Shown here: one piece after another, positions 27,507-35,927 of the stretch
How the letters are laid out: every line of letters begins with the position of its first letter
How positions within the stretch are numbered: position 1 is the first letter of the stretch
Program-made: the position numbers and the translations under genes
Notes under the pieces: model-generated
Told to the model about the DNA's origin: nothing
What the model saw: the letters and a program-made list of their open reading frames with translations, nothing else
Database searches by the model: none
Origin: JAVBPR01 sp031549485
Lineage (GTDB): Bacteria > Bacillota > Clostridia > Oscillospirales > Feifaniaceae
Assembly: GCA_031549485.1 (NCBI GenBank)
Contig: JAVBPR010000017.1
Location: 21,837-85,836, forward strand
Length of the DNA: 64,000 nucleotides
Direction of reading: 5' to 3'

Positions 27507-28418
27507 ATGATATACACCGTAACACTCAATCCGGCGATAGACAGGGCGTTTTCGTTTTGCGAAATCGCTATCGGAGAAAATAAAAAATCTCCGGTTCCCG
27601 CTGTTATTTGCGCCGGCGGAAAAGGAATAAACGTCTCGCGGGCGCTTTCGGCGGTCGGCGGCGAAAGTGTTGCGATTTTTCTTGCGGGCGCGCCGAGCGG
27701 CGATGAGTTTTGCGCGCTGCTTAAAAAAGAAGGAGTCCGGTATTTTCATGGCAAAACGGCGGCTCCGGTCCGCTCGAGCATTCAAATTTGCGAGGAGAGC
27801 GGCAGAAATACTGTAATAAATGAGCCGGGCGGCCCCTGCAAAAAAGAGGATTTGACATCGGTATACAAATTTTTAGAAAAAAACCTCAAAAAAGATGATA
27901 TTCTTGTTTTGTCGGGCAGCGTTCCTAAAGGTATAGACAGCGGCATTTACGGCGAAATGCTTCTCAGATTTAGGGAGCGGTGCGGCCGCATTGTTGTTGA
28001 CGCGGCGGGCGAGCCGCTTTTGGAAGCGGTAAAGCATAAACCGTTTATAATAAAACCGAATGAAGAGGAATTCTCCGGCCTCGCGGGGAAAAAATTCATT
28101 TCCTTAGCGGAGATGGAAAGCGCGGCAAAGAAGATGGCGGGGAAAATCGCCGATATAATCCTGCTCACTCTTTCGGAAAAAGGGGCGTTCTGCGTAACTT
28201 CTGAAAAATCGGTTTTCGCACCGTCTGTAAGCAAAAAAGCAATCAGCACCGTAGGCGCGGGCGACAGCTTTTTGGCGGGTTTTTTGCATCGCCTCGAGCG
28301 GGGGAAAGATATCGAAGATTGCCTGAAATTTGCGCTTGCGGTTTCAGCGGCGAAAGTTTCGTGTCCCGGCACCGTCATGCCGGATATCAGCCTTGTAAAC
28401 ACCTTTTTGCAGGAATAA
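27507..28418 (+). CDS. 1-phosphofructokinase family (PfkB) sugar kinase
   Basis: 303 residues. YTVTLNPAIDRAF at the N-terminus and the GGKGINVSRAL block near residue 40 are typical of 1-phosphofructokinase, tagatose-6-phosphate kinase and relatives; TVGAGDSFLAGFL near residue 250 holds the catalytic Asp and anion hole. These kinases phosphorylate a sugar phosphate with ATP. The start is ATG 27507 with GCGAGG upstream. No PTS or DeoR regulator is adjacent, so fructose-1-phosphate is only the likeliest substrate. Monocistronic. Confidence 0.9.
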   Translation: MIYTVTLNPAIDRAFSFCEIAIGENKKSPVPAVICAGGKGINVSRALSAVGGESVAIFLAGAPSGDEFCALLKKEGVRYFHGKTAAPVRSSIQICEESGRNTVINEPGGPCKKEDLTSVYKFLEKNLKKDDILVLSGSVPKGIDSGIYGEMLLRFRERCGRIVVDAAGEPLLEAVKHKPFIIKPNEEEFSGLAGKKFISLAEMESAAKKMAGKIADIILLTLSEKGAFCVTSEKSVFAPSVSKKAISTVGAGDSFLAGFLHRLERGKDIEDCLKFALAVSAAKVSCPGTVMPDISLVNTFLQE

Positions 28419-28461
28419 ATAACGTCTGAGTAATAAAAAAAGTGCAAAAAATACATATAAG

Positions 28462-28492
28462 AAAAAGCTCTGCCTTTTGGCAGAGCTTTTTT
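28462..28492 (+). terminator. Rho-independent terminator after PfkB kinase
   Basis: AAAAGCTCTGCC/GGCAGAGCTTTT stem with TTTT loop and T-run. Confidence 0.93.
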
Positions 28493-28524
28493 GCGTTTTA
28501 AAATGTCGCGAGACAATCTAAAAA

Positions 28525-28566
28525 AGAAAAGAGGGACTTTTAACGGTCACTCTTTTTTCTTTTTTA
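28525..28566 (-). terminator. Terminator downstream of GNAT gene
   Basis: Imperfect stem GAGGGAC/GTCACTC flanked by A-rich and T-rich runs on both sides, positioned to end the minus-strand acetyltransferase transcript. No gene is seen from 28567 to 28650. Confidence 0.6.
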
Positions 28567-28650
28567 AAAAACTTGCCGGCTTTGCAGAAAAGGCGTAATA
28601 AGAAAAGACAAAAATCTTAATTTCTATTGTCCTTTAACTTCTGAAAATGC

Positions 28651-29124
28651 TTATTTGCTGTTTCGGACTTTTTTAAATTGCAACATAGTTTTGTCAATTT
28701 CAGGTATTTTTTCTTGACTAATGATTATCCATTCATTTTTCAAATAGAATTGAACTGCCGATACGTTTTCTTGGAATGTCTGTAAATGTATGCAGTTAAA
28801 GTTTGAAAAAAGTCTTGTCTCGATTTGCGCTAATAGCGCTGAACCATATCCTGCATTTTGAAATGATACATCAATCATAATTAAGTGTAAAACAGCTTCA
28901 TTTGTAATTGCGAAACCGATTGTTTTGCCATTACAAATCATGAGAGTGCAATTATTAAGACCATCATCAATCTCTTTATCCGACATACCGTTTTCTATAA
29001 AAGCGGCAGTGGCATCTATGCCTAAAAACGACACATAATTCGTGCTGATAACACGCTTTGCAATGTCCTTTAAGCTTTGTGCATCATCTTTTGTTGCCTG
29101 CCTGTAATGAATCAATGACATCAT
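28651..29124 (-). CDS. GNAT-family N-acetyltransferase
   Basis: 157 residues from ATG 29124 (or 29121), directly behind GAGGAG on the minus strand. The acetyl-CoA motif is visible as DVSFQNAGYGSALLAQIE near residue 95, and the C-terminal strand pattern is typical of single-domain GNAT enzymes that acetylate small molecules or proteins. The open frame extends upstream to 29322 but without a plausible start. Base composition is clearly more AT-rich than the neighbours and codon use differs, suggesting recent transfer. It lies at the edge of the phage-like element and could be cargo. Substrate unknown. Confidence 0.8.
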   Translation of the reverse strand: MMSLIHYRQATKDDAQSLKDIAKRVISTNYVSFLGIDATAAFIENGMSDKEIDDGLNNCTLMICNGKTIGFAITNEAVLHLIMIDVSFQNAGYGSALLAQIETRLFSNFNCIHLQTFQENVSAVQFYLKNEWIIISQEKIPEIDKTMLQFKKVRNSK

Positions 29125-29188
29125 CTCCTCTGCATTGCAAAATATTAATACTGCCTGTAATCTCATTCTTCCATATGAGTATATAAAC

Positions 29189-29228
29189 ATCAGCCGAAAA
29201 CAAAAAAATTCAATTGTTTTCGGCTGAT
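29189..29228. repeat. 13-bp inverted repeat upstream of GNAT gene
   Basis: ATCAGCCGAAAAC (29189-29201) and its perfect complement (29216-29228) around a 14-base loop. T-run on the plus side only. It lies in the GNAT leader; an attenuator or an element end are both possible. Region 29125-29356 has no other feature. Confidence 0.6.
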
Positions 29229-29356
29229 AGCTTTTTTTGGGATTATAGAAGGACTTTTCTGGATTTTTGTTTGCCATACAATTGCGATATTTGCCGGGGC
29301 AATGCAAATTTAAATACTTCATTATAGAGAAATCCGCTATACCGCGGGTTTTCTTA

Positions 29357-29674
29357 TTATTTTTTGTTTTCGTTTATTATCTTGCGGATTTCGGCGAGCT
29401 CTTCGCGGCTGAGCTTATCGCCGACAATTTCGTATGTAACGCCCTCGGCAGCGTCTTTGACCGAATGCAGATTTTTATAATCGGTTCTGCCGACAAGATA
29501 GTCGACGGTGACGTCAAAAAAATCCGCCATTTTGATAAGAAGCGCGATATCCGGCATGCGCTTTCCGGACTCGTATTGGCTGTACCGCGCCGACGAAAGC
29601 TCCAGCGCCTCGATAATATCTTTTTGGCGGTATCCATTCTCAAGCCTGAGGGATTTTAAACGCTCACTTATCAT
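29357..29674 (-). CDS. XRE-family (phage-type) transcriptional repressor
   Basis: 105 residues. The N-terminal helix-turn-helix (RLENGYRQKDIIEALELSSA, then YSQYESGKRMPD) is the XRE/Cro-CI fold, followed by LLIKMADFFDVTVDYLVGRTD. The C-terminal 35 residues are charged, with no LexA-type protease domain, so induction would not proceed by self-cleavage. AGGAG lies before the ATG. It is divergent from the early genes of the phage-like element and flanked by palindromic operators inside both promoters, so it is very likely the element's main repressor. Confidence 0.92.
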   Translation of the reverse strand: MISERLKSLRLENGYRQKDIIEALELSSARYSQYESGKRMPDIALLIKMADFFDVTVDYLVGRTDYKNLHSVKDAAEGVTYEIVGDKLSREELAEIRKIINENKK

Positions 29675-29706
29675 GCTGCTCTCCTTAAAAACTTCCTATT
29701 ACTAAT

Positions 29707-29803
29707 ATTATATATTAACGAAGCGTTAAGTAAAGAAAAGCTAACAAAAAGTTAGAACATTTTAGCGAATTGCTTGACAACTAACGATGCGTTAGTATAT
29801 AAT
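29707..29803. promoter_or_regulatory. Divergent phage switch: two promoters and three operators
   Basis: Rightward promoter: TTGACA (29774-29779), 18-base spacer, TATAAT (29798-29803). Leftward -10: TATAAT on the minus strand (29707-29712). Three 15-bp palindromes of form YTAAC-N5-GTTAR lie here: 29715-29729, 29741-29755 and 29781-29795. The first sits upstream of the leftward -10 and the third lies inside the rightward spacer, so repressor binding would close both promoters. Confidence 0.85.
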
Positions 29804-29838
29804 TAACACACCGTTACAAATAGTGGCGAAAGGAGAAA

Positions 29839-30039
29839 ATGATGAAAATAAATAACGAAAAAACCGAGCCATATATCTGCCCGTATTGCGGAGAAGAAAT
29901 TGCCGTCGGCGAAAGGGTTTTCGCACCGGATGATATGCAATTTATATGCGGCGACTGCTTTGCCGATTATATCGGCGACCTGACGCCGGTCGAACTTTGC
30001 ATCCATTTTAATATAGCAAGCAGGGAAGTCGGGGAATAG
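29839..30039 (+). CDS. Small zinc-ribbon protein of the phage-like element
   Basis: 66 residues from ATG 29839 (second ATG directly after), AGGAG four bases upstream. CPYCGEEI and, about 25 residues on, CGDC form a four-Cys zinc ribbon. First gene of the rightward early transcript, 36 bases beyond the promoter. Small zinc-ribbon proteins in this position often act in DNA binding or antirepression, but nothing here decides that. The next gene starts three bases after its stop. Confidence 0.75.
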   Translation: MMKINNEKTEPYICPYCGEEIAVGERVFAPDDMQFICGDCFADYIGDLTPVELCIHFNIASREVGE

Positions 30040-30042
30040 CGG

Positions 30043-30327
30043 GTGAACGACGATTATAAGGAATTATCGGTGGCTGCGGCGAAAAAAGCCATGGAACTGA
30101 TTTCAAAAAGATTGCAAATAGAGGAAACCGTTCAAAACAAAATTTCGGAATGGCTTGCCTCCGGAGCGGAGGGAGAGGAAATAAAAAAACTTTTGGAAGT
30201 TCAAAAACTCCTTATTTCGTCGAAAGAGCTTATAACGGTGTTTTGCAATTTAAGGGGCGAAACCGATGAGGAAGCCGCCAAACCGATAGAAGTTTTTTTT
30301 GGCGAATTCGAAAGCTATGCGAAATAA
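30043..30327 (+). CDS. Small helical phage protein, possible small terminase
   Basis: 94 residues from GTG 30043; no strong ribosome binding site, so translation is probably coupled to the zinc-ribbon gene. Predicted almost wholly alpha-helical (AAAKKAMELISKRLQIEE, then EEIKKLLEVQKLL), acidic, no cysteine motif. It lies directly before the large terminase, where the small terminase usually stands, and its size would fit. No helix-turn-helix can be recognised, so that role is only positional inference. Confidence 0.6.
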   Translation: MNDDYKELSVAAAKKAMELISKRLQIEETVQNKISEWLASGAEGEEIKKLLEVQKLLISSKELITVFCNLRGETDEEAAKPIEVFFGEFESYAK

Positions 30328-30381
30328 CTTGGGCTCAAAATTTTGTAAATGCGAAAGGCCGGCGGCTTGTGACAACCGCCG

Positions 30382-31761
30382 GTGAAAGATAAAACGGCAA
30401 GGGCGGCGCGAAACAGACCGCGGGGAAAGGGGAGAAAAAACATAAAGCTGAAAATCGAAAAACCAAACAAACGGCAAAAGGAATTTTTCCTCGCGAAAGA
30501 GCGTTATATTGCTTACGGCGGGGCGAGGGGCGGCGGAAAAAGCTGGGCGGTTCGAACCAAAGCAATCTTGCTTTGCCTGAAATATCCGGGAATAAAAATC
30601 CTTTTGATACGCCGCAGCTACCCGGAACTTCGCGAAAATCATATTCTGCCACTCTCTTCAGCAACGCTTGGGGCGGCGGAATACAAATCCGGCGAAAAAA
30701 CCTTGATTTTTAAAAATAAAAGCAAAATCAAATTCGGATATTTGTCGGACGACGGGGATGTTTTGCAGTATCAGGGACAGGAATTCGACGTAATTTTTAT
30801 CGACGAGGCAACCCAAATTTCGGAGTACCAGTATGCGGCGGTTACCGCCTGCCTTCGCGGAGTAAACGATCTCCCAAAACGCATTTATATCACCTGCAAC
30901 CCCGGCGGAGTCGGGCACTCTTGGGTAAAGCGGCTTTTTATCGACCGCGATTTTAAAGAAAGCGAGAGCGCCAAGGATTACAAATTCATCCCCGCAAAAA
31001 TCTTTGATAACGTTGCTCTTTTAAAAAAAGATCCGAATTATCTTAAAAGCCTGAATGCGCTCCCGGAAGAAATGAAAAAAGCCTGGCTATACGGAGAGTG
31101 GAATATTTTTTCGGGGCAGTATTTCAGCGAGTGGAATAGCGAAGTACATATTATCGAGCCGTTTTCCTTGCCCGAGAGCTGGCGCAAATACGCCGCGCTC
31201 GACTACGGGCTCGATATGCTCGCCTGCTATTTTTTTGCGGTCGACAGCGGGGGACGGGCGGTAGTCTACCGCGAAATATACCGTTCCGGGCTTATCGTCT
31301 CGGCTGCGGCGAAAGAAATTTTGGAGAATATGGGCGAGGAAAACATTTATCAGTTTTTTGCGCCGCCTGACCTTTGGAACCGGCACAGCGACAGCGGAAA
31401 AAGCACTGCCGAAATATTTGAGGACTATGGAATAACCCTCTGCAAAGCCGCGAACGACAGGGTTCAGGGGTGGTACAACCTTAAAGAATGGCTGAAGGTT
31501 TACGAGGATGAGAAGGGCGAGCTTTCGGCCGACCTAAAGATTTTTAAAAACTGCAAAAATTTGATAAGAACGCTTCCGCAGATACAATATGACGCGCGTA
31601 ATCCTAATGATACGGCGACAAATCCGCATGAGCTTACCCACGCGCCAGACGCGGTGAGGTATTTTATTGCGGGACGTCCCGCGCCGAGCAGCGGAACACC
31701 GCCGGTCAAAAAGCAAAAACTTATCGACAAAATTTTGAAAAACGGCGGTATAAGGCTTTGA
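30382..31761 (+). CDS. terL: Phage terminase large subunit
   Basis: 459 residues. Walker A is YGGARGGGKSW near residue 45, Walker B VIFIDEAT near residue 138, the coupling motif TCNPGG near 173, and the C-terminal RNase-H-like nuclease begins at ALDYGLD with further acidic residues at HAPDAVRY. It packages DNA into proheads using ATP. GTG 30382 is the outermost plausible start but has no Shine-Dalgarno and abuts a 7-bp hairpin (30359-30365 with 30376-30382). A GGGGAG eight bases before an in-frame ATA at 30442 would give the N-terminus most usual for the family. Confidence 0.95.
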   Translation: MKDKTARAARNRPRGKGRKNIKLKIEKPNKRQKEFFLAKERYIAYGGARGGGKSWAVRTKAILLCLKYPGIKILLIRRSYPELRENHILPLSSATLGAAEYKSGEKTLIFKNKSKIKFGYLSDDGDVLQYQGQEFDVIFIDEATQISEYQYAAVTACLRGVNDLPKRIYITCNPGGVGHSWVKRLFIDRDFKESESAKDYKFIPAKIFDNVALLKKDPNYLKSLNALPEEMKKAWLYGEWNIFSGQYFSEWNSEVHIIEPFSLPESWRKYAALDYGLDMLACYFFAVDSGGRAVVYREIYRSGLIVSAAAKEILENMGEENIYQFFAPPDLWNRHSDSGKSTAEIFEDYGITLCKAANDRVQGWYNLKEWLKVYEDEKGELSADLKIFKNCKNLIRTLPQIQYDARNPNDTATNPHELTHAPDAVRYFIAGRPAPSSGTPPVKKQKLIDKILKNGGIRL

Positions 31762-31848
31762 ATATTTTTAACAGCCTGCCGTTTTAATATATAGCACTGC
31801 GATAAAAAGCAGGATTTTTTGGACGACGGTCCTTAAACGGAGGAAAGT

Positions 31849-32514
31849 ATGGAAGAAAAAAATATCCAAAATATTGCGGCAGATCAAAGCGGACAGACGC
31901 AAAATTTTGACGGTGAAAACCCGGCGCAGCCGAAATTATTTACGCAGGAGGAAGTCGACCGCGTTGTTGAGACGCGGCTGAAAAGAGAGCGGAAAAAGTT
32001 TGCAAAAGAAAATTACGCGGACAGGATAGATGCAGAAATCGCGCCAAAAGGCGCGGGAAAAGCTGTCTTTGAAGAAACCGCGGAAAAAGAAGATGATTTT
32101 GAAGAAACCGCAGTTTACGAAGAGGCGCAAAGTCAAATAGCGGCGACCGATACCGGCAAGCTTGCCGATGAAAAAATTGCGGAGGATCTTAGCGAGCTTA
32201 CGGCGAGATTTCCGAATGTCGCGCCTGTCGCGCTTTTTGAAAACAAGGCTTTTTTAAAATTTTGCAAAGGAAAACTGAGCCGTTTTCCGCTGTGGGAAAT
32301 ATATCAGGACTTCTGCGAAATAACTTCCGGCGCAGCAGATAATGCGGCGCTTATCGAAATAAAAAAGGAAGCGCGCTCCACGTCATCGTCGGGAGGCGGA
32401 GGCTCATACAGCGGGCTTTCCGATTCGCAAAAAGAGGTGCTCGAGGACTGGAACAGGCGCTATCCGAATGAAGCGATGAGCGCAAAAGAATTTAAACAAT
32501 ATTTCAGCAGCTAA
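31849..32514 (+). CDS. Phage scaffold-like protein
   Basis: 221 residues, strongly charged. FTQEEVDRVVETRLKRERKK near residue 32 is the typical opening of capsid scaffolding proteins, followed by an acidic, low-complexity helical region, and a C-terminal GGGGSYSGLSDSQKEVLEDW tail. Scaffold proteins guide coat assembly and leave or are cleaved on maturation. GGAGG before the ATG. Its position between terminase and major capsid protein supports the call. No protease gene is visible. Confidence 0.8.
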   Translation: MEEKNIQNIAADQSGQTQNFDGENPAQPKLFTQEEVDRVVETRLKRERKKFAKENYADRIDAEIAPKGAGKAVFEETAEKEDDFEETAVYEEAQSQIAATDTGKLADEKIAEDLSELTARFPNVAPVALFENKAFLKFCKGKLSRFPLWEIYQDFCEITSGAADNAALIEIKKEARSTSSSGGGGSYSGLSDSQKEVLEDWNRRYPNEAMSAKEFKQYFSS

Positions 32515-32542
32515 AAAATTAAGAAAGTAAAATGGAGGAAAA

Positions 32543-33475
32543 ATGGTAGATATGAAATGGTCGAGCGACCTATATCCGCTCATTAACAAAACATTTGAAA
32601 GCGAATATGACAAGGGAATCATCCCGCTAAAACAAATCATCGAAGAGGTTAAGTACGACGGTTACACCTATAAAATCGAAAATATCGGCGGCTACGGCGA
32701 GCTGTCCCTCTATAGCGGCGACAGCGCAACCCCGCTTAATCAGAAGCGCGGATTCATCACGACAATCCAGCCGGCGGAGTATGCGGGCATGGTTGATGTT
32801 CATTTTAAAAATGCGAAAATCGACAAAAGCGGCGAGGCGCACAAGGTCGGCACAAGGCTTGCAAGAAGCGCTTCGATGACCGTTTACATGCATCTTCTTC
32901 GTATGTTTAAAGACGCTTACACCGGCCCTGCCGGCGGCGACGGACAGAGATGGGCGAGCAACGCCCACCCGGTTGCCTCCAAAGGCGACGTCGACGGCGT
33001 TTCGGTTATCGACACAGATGCCGGAACATACAGCAACCTTATCAATACCGAGCTTTCGGTGCCCGCGATTACCGCGGCGCAGTGCAAGGCAAACGGATTT
33101 TTGACACCGGACGGGCTTCCGTTCCTCTGCGATTTCGACACCCTTTTGGTGTCGCCCGAGCTTGAAGCAAAGGCAAAAGAAATCTGCGGCGCGGACAAGT
33201 CGCTTATTCCCGAAAGGCTTCCGGAAAGCAATCTCAATAGCGCAAACCCGATTTACGGCATGGGCTATATCGTTGTTAAGGGCTTCGGCGCGAAGCAGTG
33301 GGCGGTCTGTGACCGCACCCTGATGAAAGAGGCGGTAAAACTCATTTATAACGAAAAACCGACCGTTCTCAAAAATGCGCTCGATAATCCGCTTATCTCG
33401 AGATTTACGGCATATGTAGATTTCGGACTCGGATGGGGCGACGCAAGACAGATTATATTCAGCAATCCGGCATAA
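32543..33475 (+). CDS. Phage major capsid protein
   Basis: 310 residues, no cleavage site or signal peptide evident. Size, position straight after the scaffold gene, GGAGG ribosome binding site and beta-rich pattern with a long helix near residue 110 (TRLARSASMTVYMHLLRMFK) fit an HK97-fold coat protein. RWASNAHPVAS and FLTPDGLPFL segments resemble Mu-type and related head subunits. It would form the icosahedral shell. Fold identity is inferred from pattern and gene order, not from an alignment. Confidence 0.8.
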   Translation: MVDMKWSSDLYPLINKTFESEYDKGIIPLKQIIEEVKYDGYTYKIENIGGYGELSLYSGDSATPLNQKRGFITTIQPAEYAGMVDVHFKNAKIDKSGEAHKVGTRLARSASMTVYMHLLRMFKDAYTGPAGGDGQRWASNAHPVASKGDVDGVSVIDTDAGTYSNLINTELSVPAITAAQCKANGFLTPDGLPFLCDFDTLLVSPELEAKAKEICGADKSLIPERLPESNLNSANPIYGMGYIVVKGFGAKQWAVCDRTLMKEAVKLIYNEKPTVLKNALDNPLISRFTAYVDFGLGWGDARQIIFSNPA

Positions 33476-33538
33476 TTTTCAAAAAGGGCAAAAGGGGCGT
33501 TTCCTGCGCCCCTTTGCCGCCCTATAAAGGAGGTAAAA

Positions 33539-34123
33539 ATGAAATTATCCGAAGCGAAAAAAAGAGCGATAATGCTTATGGACGACTACTCCTGCAACGG
33601 CTCTGCGATTTTCGAGGACGACAAAACCGCGCTTGATACCAGCTATCGCATAAATGATTTTTTCGACATCGCACAAAAACAGGTCGCGGCGCTGAAAAAG
33701 ATTATAGTCTGCGCCGTTATCGATCCGGCAAGCGCGGAAAAAAGAGAGAAAATCCAAAGCGTGCCGCTGCCCGAAAGATTTTACCAGCTTATCTGCTGTC
33801 CTTACGAAATTTCGGCGGCCGGCGGGGAGCTGAGATTTTCGGCGAAAATCAGTGCGCCGTTTGAAATCGAGTATGCGAAAATGCCGGAAAATTTAGACTA
33901 CGAAACCCCGGACGACTATGAGTTCGAGGTGTCGGAGGACGCTGCGGCTGCTATGCCTTTTTTTGTCGCGGCGCAGCTTCTTATGGGTGAGGATGACGCG
34001 GCATATTCGCGCCTTATGAACGAGTATCAGACGGCGCTTATAAACCTTGACCTGCGCGCGCCCGTGTTGCAGGGAAGAATCAAAAACAAACTTTTCGGGA
34101 ATAGGAGAAAGAGATTTGTATAG
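33539..34123 (+). CDS. Head-tail adaptor-like protein
   Basis: 194 residues from ATG with AAGGAGG upstream. An N-terminal helix, a central beta region, then EDAAAAMPFFVAAQLLMGED and a YQTALINLDL helix, a layout seen in head-completion proteins that sit under the portal (gp4/gp6-like). The end is basic (NRRKRF). It overlaps the start of the next gene by eight bases. Assigned by position and pattern only. Confidence 0.6.
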   Translation: MKLSEAKKRAIMLMDDYSCNGSAIFEDDKTALDTSYRINDFFDIAQKQVAALKKIIVCAVIDPASAEKREKIQSVPLPERFYQLICCPYEISAAGGELRFSAKISAPFEIEYAKMPENLDYETPDDYEFEVSEDAAAAMPFFVAAQLLMGEDDAAYSRLMNEYQTALINLDLRAPVLQGRIKNKLFGNRRKRFV

Positions 34124-35918
34124 GAAATTAAACGGCGGCGCCGCGGCTTCGAAGATTTCCTCGCTTGTAATTGACAAGTTTCTCGGCGTCGATTTCAGCT
34201 CAAAGGTGACCGAGGTGGACGCGGCGCATTCGCCCGACGCCTGCAACATAATCTGCAACGAGCTTTATAAACCCGAAAAAAGATACGGGTATAAAAGCGT
34301 TTTTTCGGGCAGCGGAATGATTTGCGGAATTTACCGCTTTAATAAAGAACTTTTGGTTCATTGCGGAAAAGAACTTTTCAGCGTGACAAAAAATAAAACG
34401 CTGTTTTCAGGCATGTACGAAAACAAAAGCACCTTTTTTGAGATGAACGAAACCCTTTACATTTTGGATAGCGTCAATTATCTATGCTATGACGGCACGG
34501 CGGTCGACCATGTTTATAATAAGGCGTTTGTCCCGACCACCGTTATAGGAAGAAGCGCGGCTGGCGGCGGCACGGCGTTTGAGCCGGTAAATCTCCTCAC
34601 CGGGAAAAGGTGCAACGGGTTTATCGCAGACGGCTATTCCGATACATATAATTTGGACACAAAAAATATCGACAGCGTCGAAGCGTGCTATGTAAACGGG
34701 GTTTCGGTGGCTTTTAACGCTCATCTCGGGCTCGGCGCAATAACCTTCCATAACATCCCTGCGGTCTCGCCGTCGGGCGAGGGAGTCACCAATGTCTTTA
34801 TATATTTCACCAAAAATCTTCCGGTAAACAGAGCGAAGATAACCGGTTGCACCATAGCGGGGCTTTACGGCGGCGAAAATGACACCCGCGTTTTCCTTGC
34901 CGGAAATTACAGCATGAAAAACACCGATTTTGCGAGCGGTCTGTATGATCCGACCTATTTCCCGGACACCGGATATACGAAAATAGGGGGAAACAGCAAA
35001 ATAAAGGGATATGTTAATCATTATGACACTCAAATAATTATAAAAGAGGGAAGCGCGAACGAAAGCACGCTTTTTCTGCGGAAGTTCAACATCACCTCGG
35101 ACGGAACGGTATTTTTCACCGTGTCGCAAGGTGCGGCCGGCGTCGGATGCCTTGCCGAAAAAAGCATGACGAACTTAGACGGAGAGCCGGTTTTTCTGAG
35201 CAAAGACGGGCTTCGCGCGGTTGTCGGCACCGACGTTGACGACGCCCGCATTCTCGCGCAGCGCAGCGAATATATCGACGCAAAGCTGCTCAAAGAGTCC
35301 GATCTTTCGGACGCTGTCTGCGCTGTTTATCAAAATAAATATTTTTTGTTTGTAAACGGTAATGTATATATCGCCGATCCGAGAGTTAGGTCAAGCGCCC
35401 GCTCTTATGAGTTTTATTTCTTTGACAACTTCCCGGCGACCGCGGCATACGCCGATTTTGACGGGCTGTGGTTCGGAAGAAACGGAAAAGTATATAAATA
35501 CTGCACCGAAGAGGAAGAAAATAAATATCTCGATGATGGCTCTTGCTTTTCCTGCCACTACACGACGCCTATTTTGAATTTCGGCAGGTGGGACAGGCTT
35601 AAAACCGTCCGTTCGGTTTTTGTCACCGCGCTGCCTTACAGGAAAAGCTCGTTTGACCTTTATCTTTTAACCGAGGAGCAGGAGGCGAAATATATAGACG
35701 GCAGAAAGCTCGACTTTTTCGATTTTAACGATTTTGACTTTTCACGCGTGAATTTTGCCGCGACCGCAACGCCTGTAGCCTTTCGGATAAAATGCCGCCA
35801 AAAGCGGTTTCAGCACTTGCAGGTGAAAATCTCAAACGGCCGCGACGATTACGAAGAGGGCTTCGGATTCGACAGCCTGCGGATAAATTATTCTTTCAGC
35901 GGAAGGGTTAAACATTAA
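34116..35918 (+). CDS. Large phage structural protein, beta-propeller-like
   Basis: 600 residues from TTG 34116, chosen because AGGAG lies upstream and the product then begins LYRKLNGGAA and overlaps the previous stop. The N-terminal VTEVDAAHSPDACNI with KRYGYKSVF recalls packaged-DNA stabilisation or tail-tube proteins of short-tailed phages, in which such a segment opens a beta-propeller-like chain. The remainder is all-beta with many aromatic turns. It lies between the capsid genes and the portal, which is not the usual place. Function inferred. Confidence 0.55.
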   Translation: MYRKLNGGAAASKISSLVIDKFLGVDFSSKVTEVDAAHSPDACNIICNELYKPEKRYGYKSVFSGSGMICGIYRFNKELLVHCGKELFSVTKNKTLFSGMYENKSTFFEMNETLYILDSVNYLCYDGTAVDHVYNKAFVPTTVIGRSAAGGGTAFEPVNLLTGKRCNGFIADGYSDTYNLDTKNIDSVEACYVNGVSVAFNAHLGLGAITFHNIPAVSPSGEGVTNVFIYFTKNLPVNRAKITGCTIAGLYGGENDTRVFLAGNYSMKNTDFASGLYDPTYFPDTGYTKIGGNSKIKGYVNHYDTQIIIKEGSANESTLFLRKFNITSDGTVFFTVSQGAAGVGCLAEKSMTNLDGEPVFLSKDGLRAVVGTDVDDARILAQRSEYIDAKLLKESDLSDAVCAVYQNKYFLFVNGNVYIADPRVRSSARSYEFYFFDNFPATAAYADFDGLWFGRNGKVYKYCTEEEENKYLDDGSCFSCHYTTPILNFGRWDRLKTVRSVFVTALPYRKSSFDLYLLTEEQEAKYIDGRKLDFFDFNDFDFSRVNFAATATPVAFRIKCRQKRFQHLQVKISNGRDDYEEGFGFDSLRINYSFSGRVKH

Positions 35919-35927
35919 GGAGGAAAG

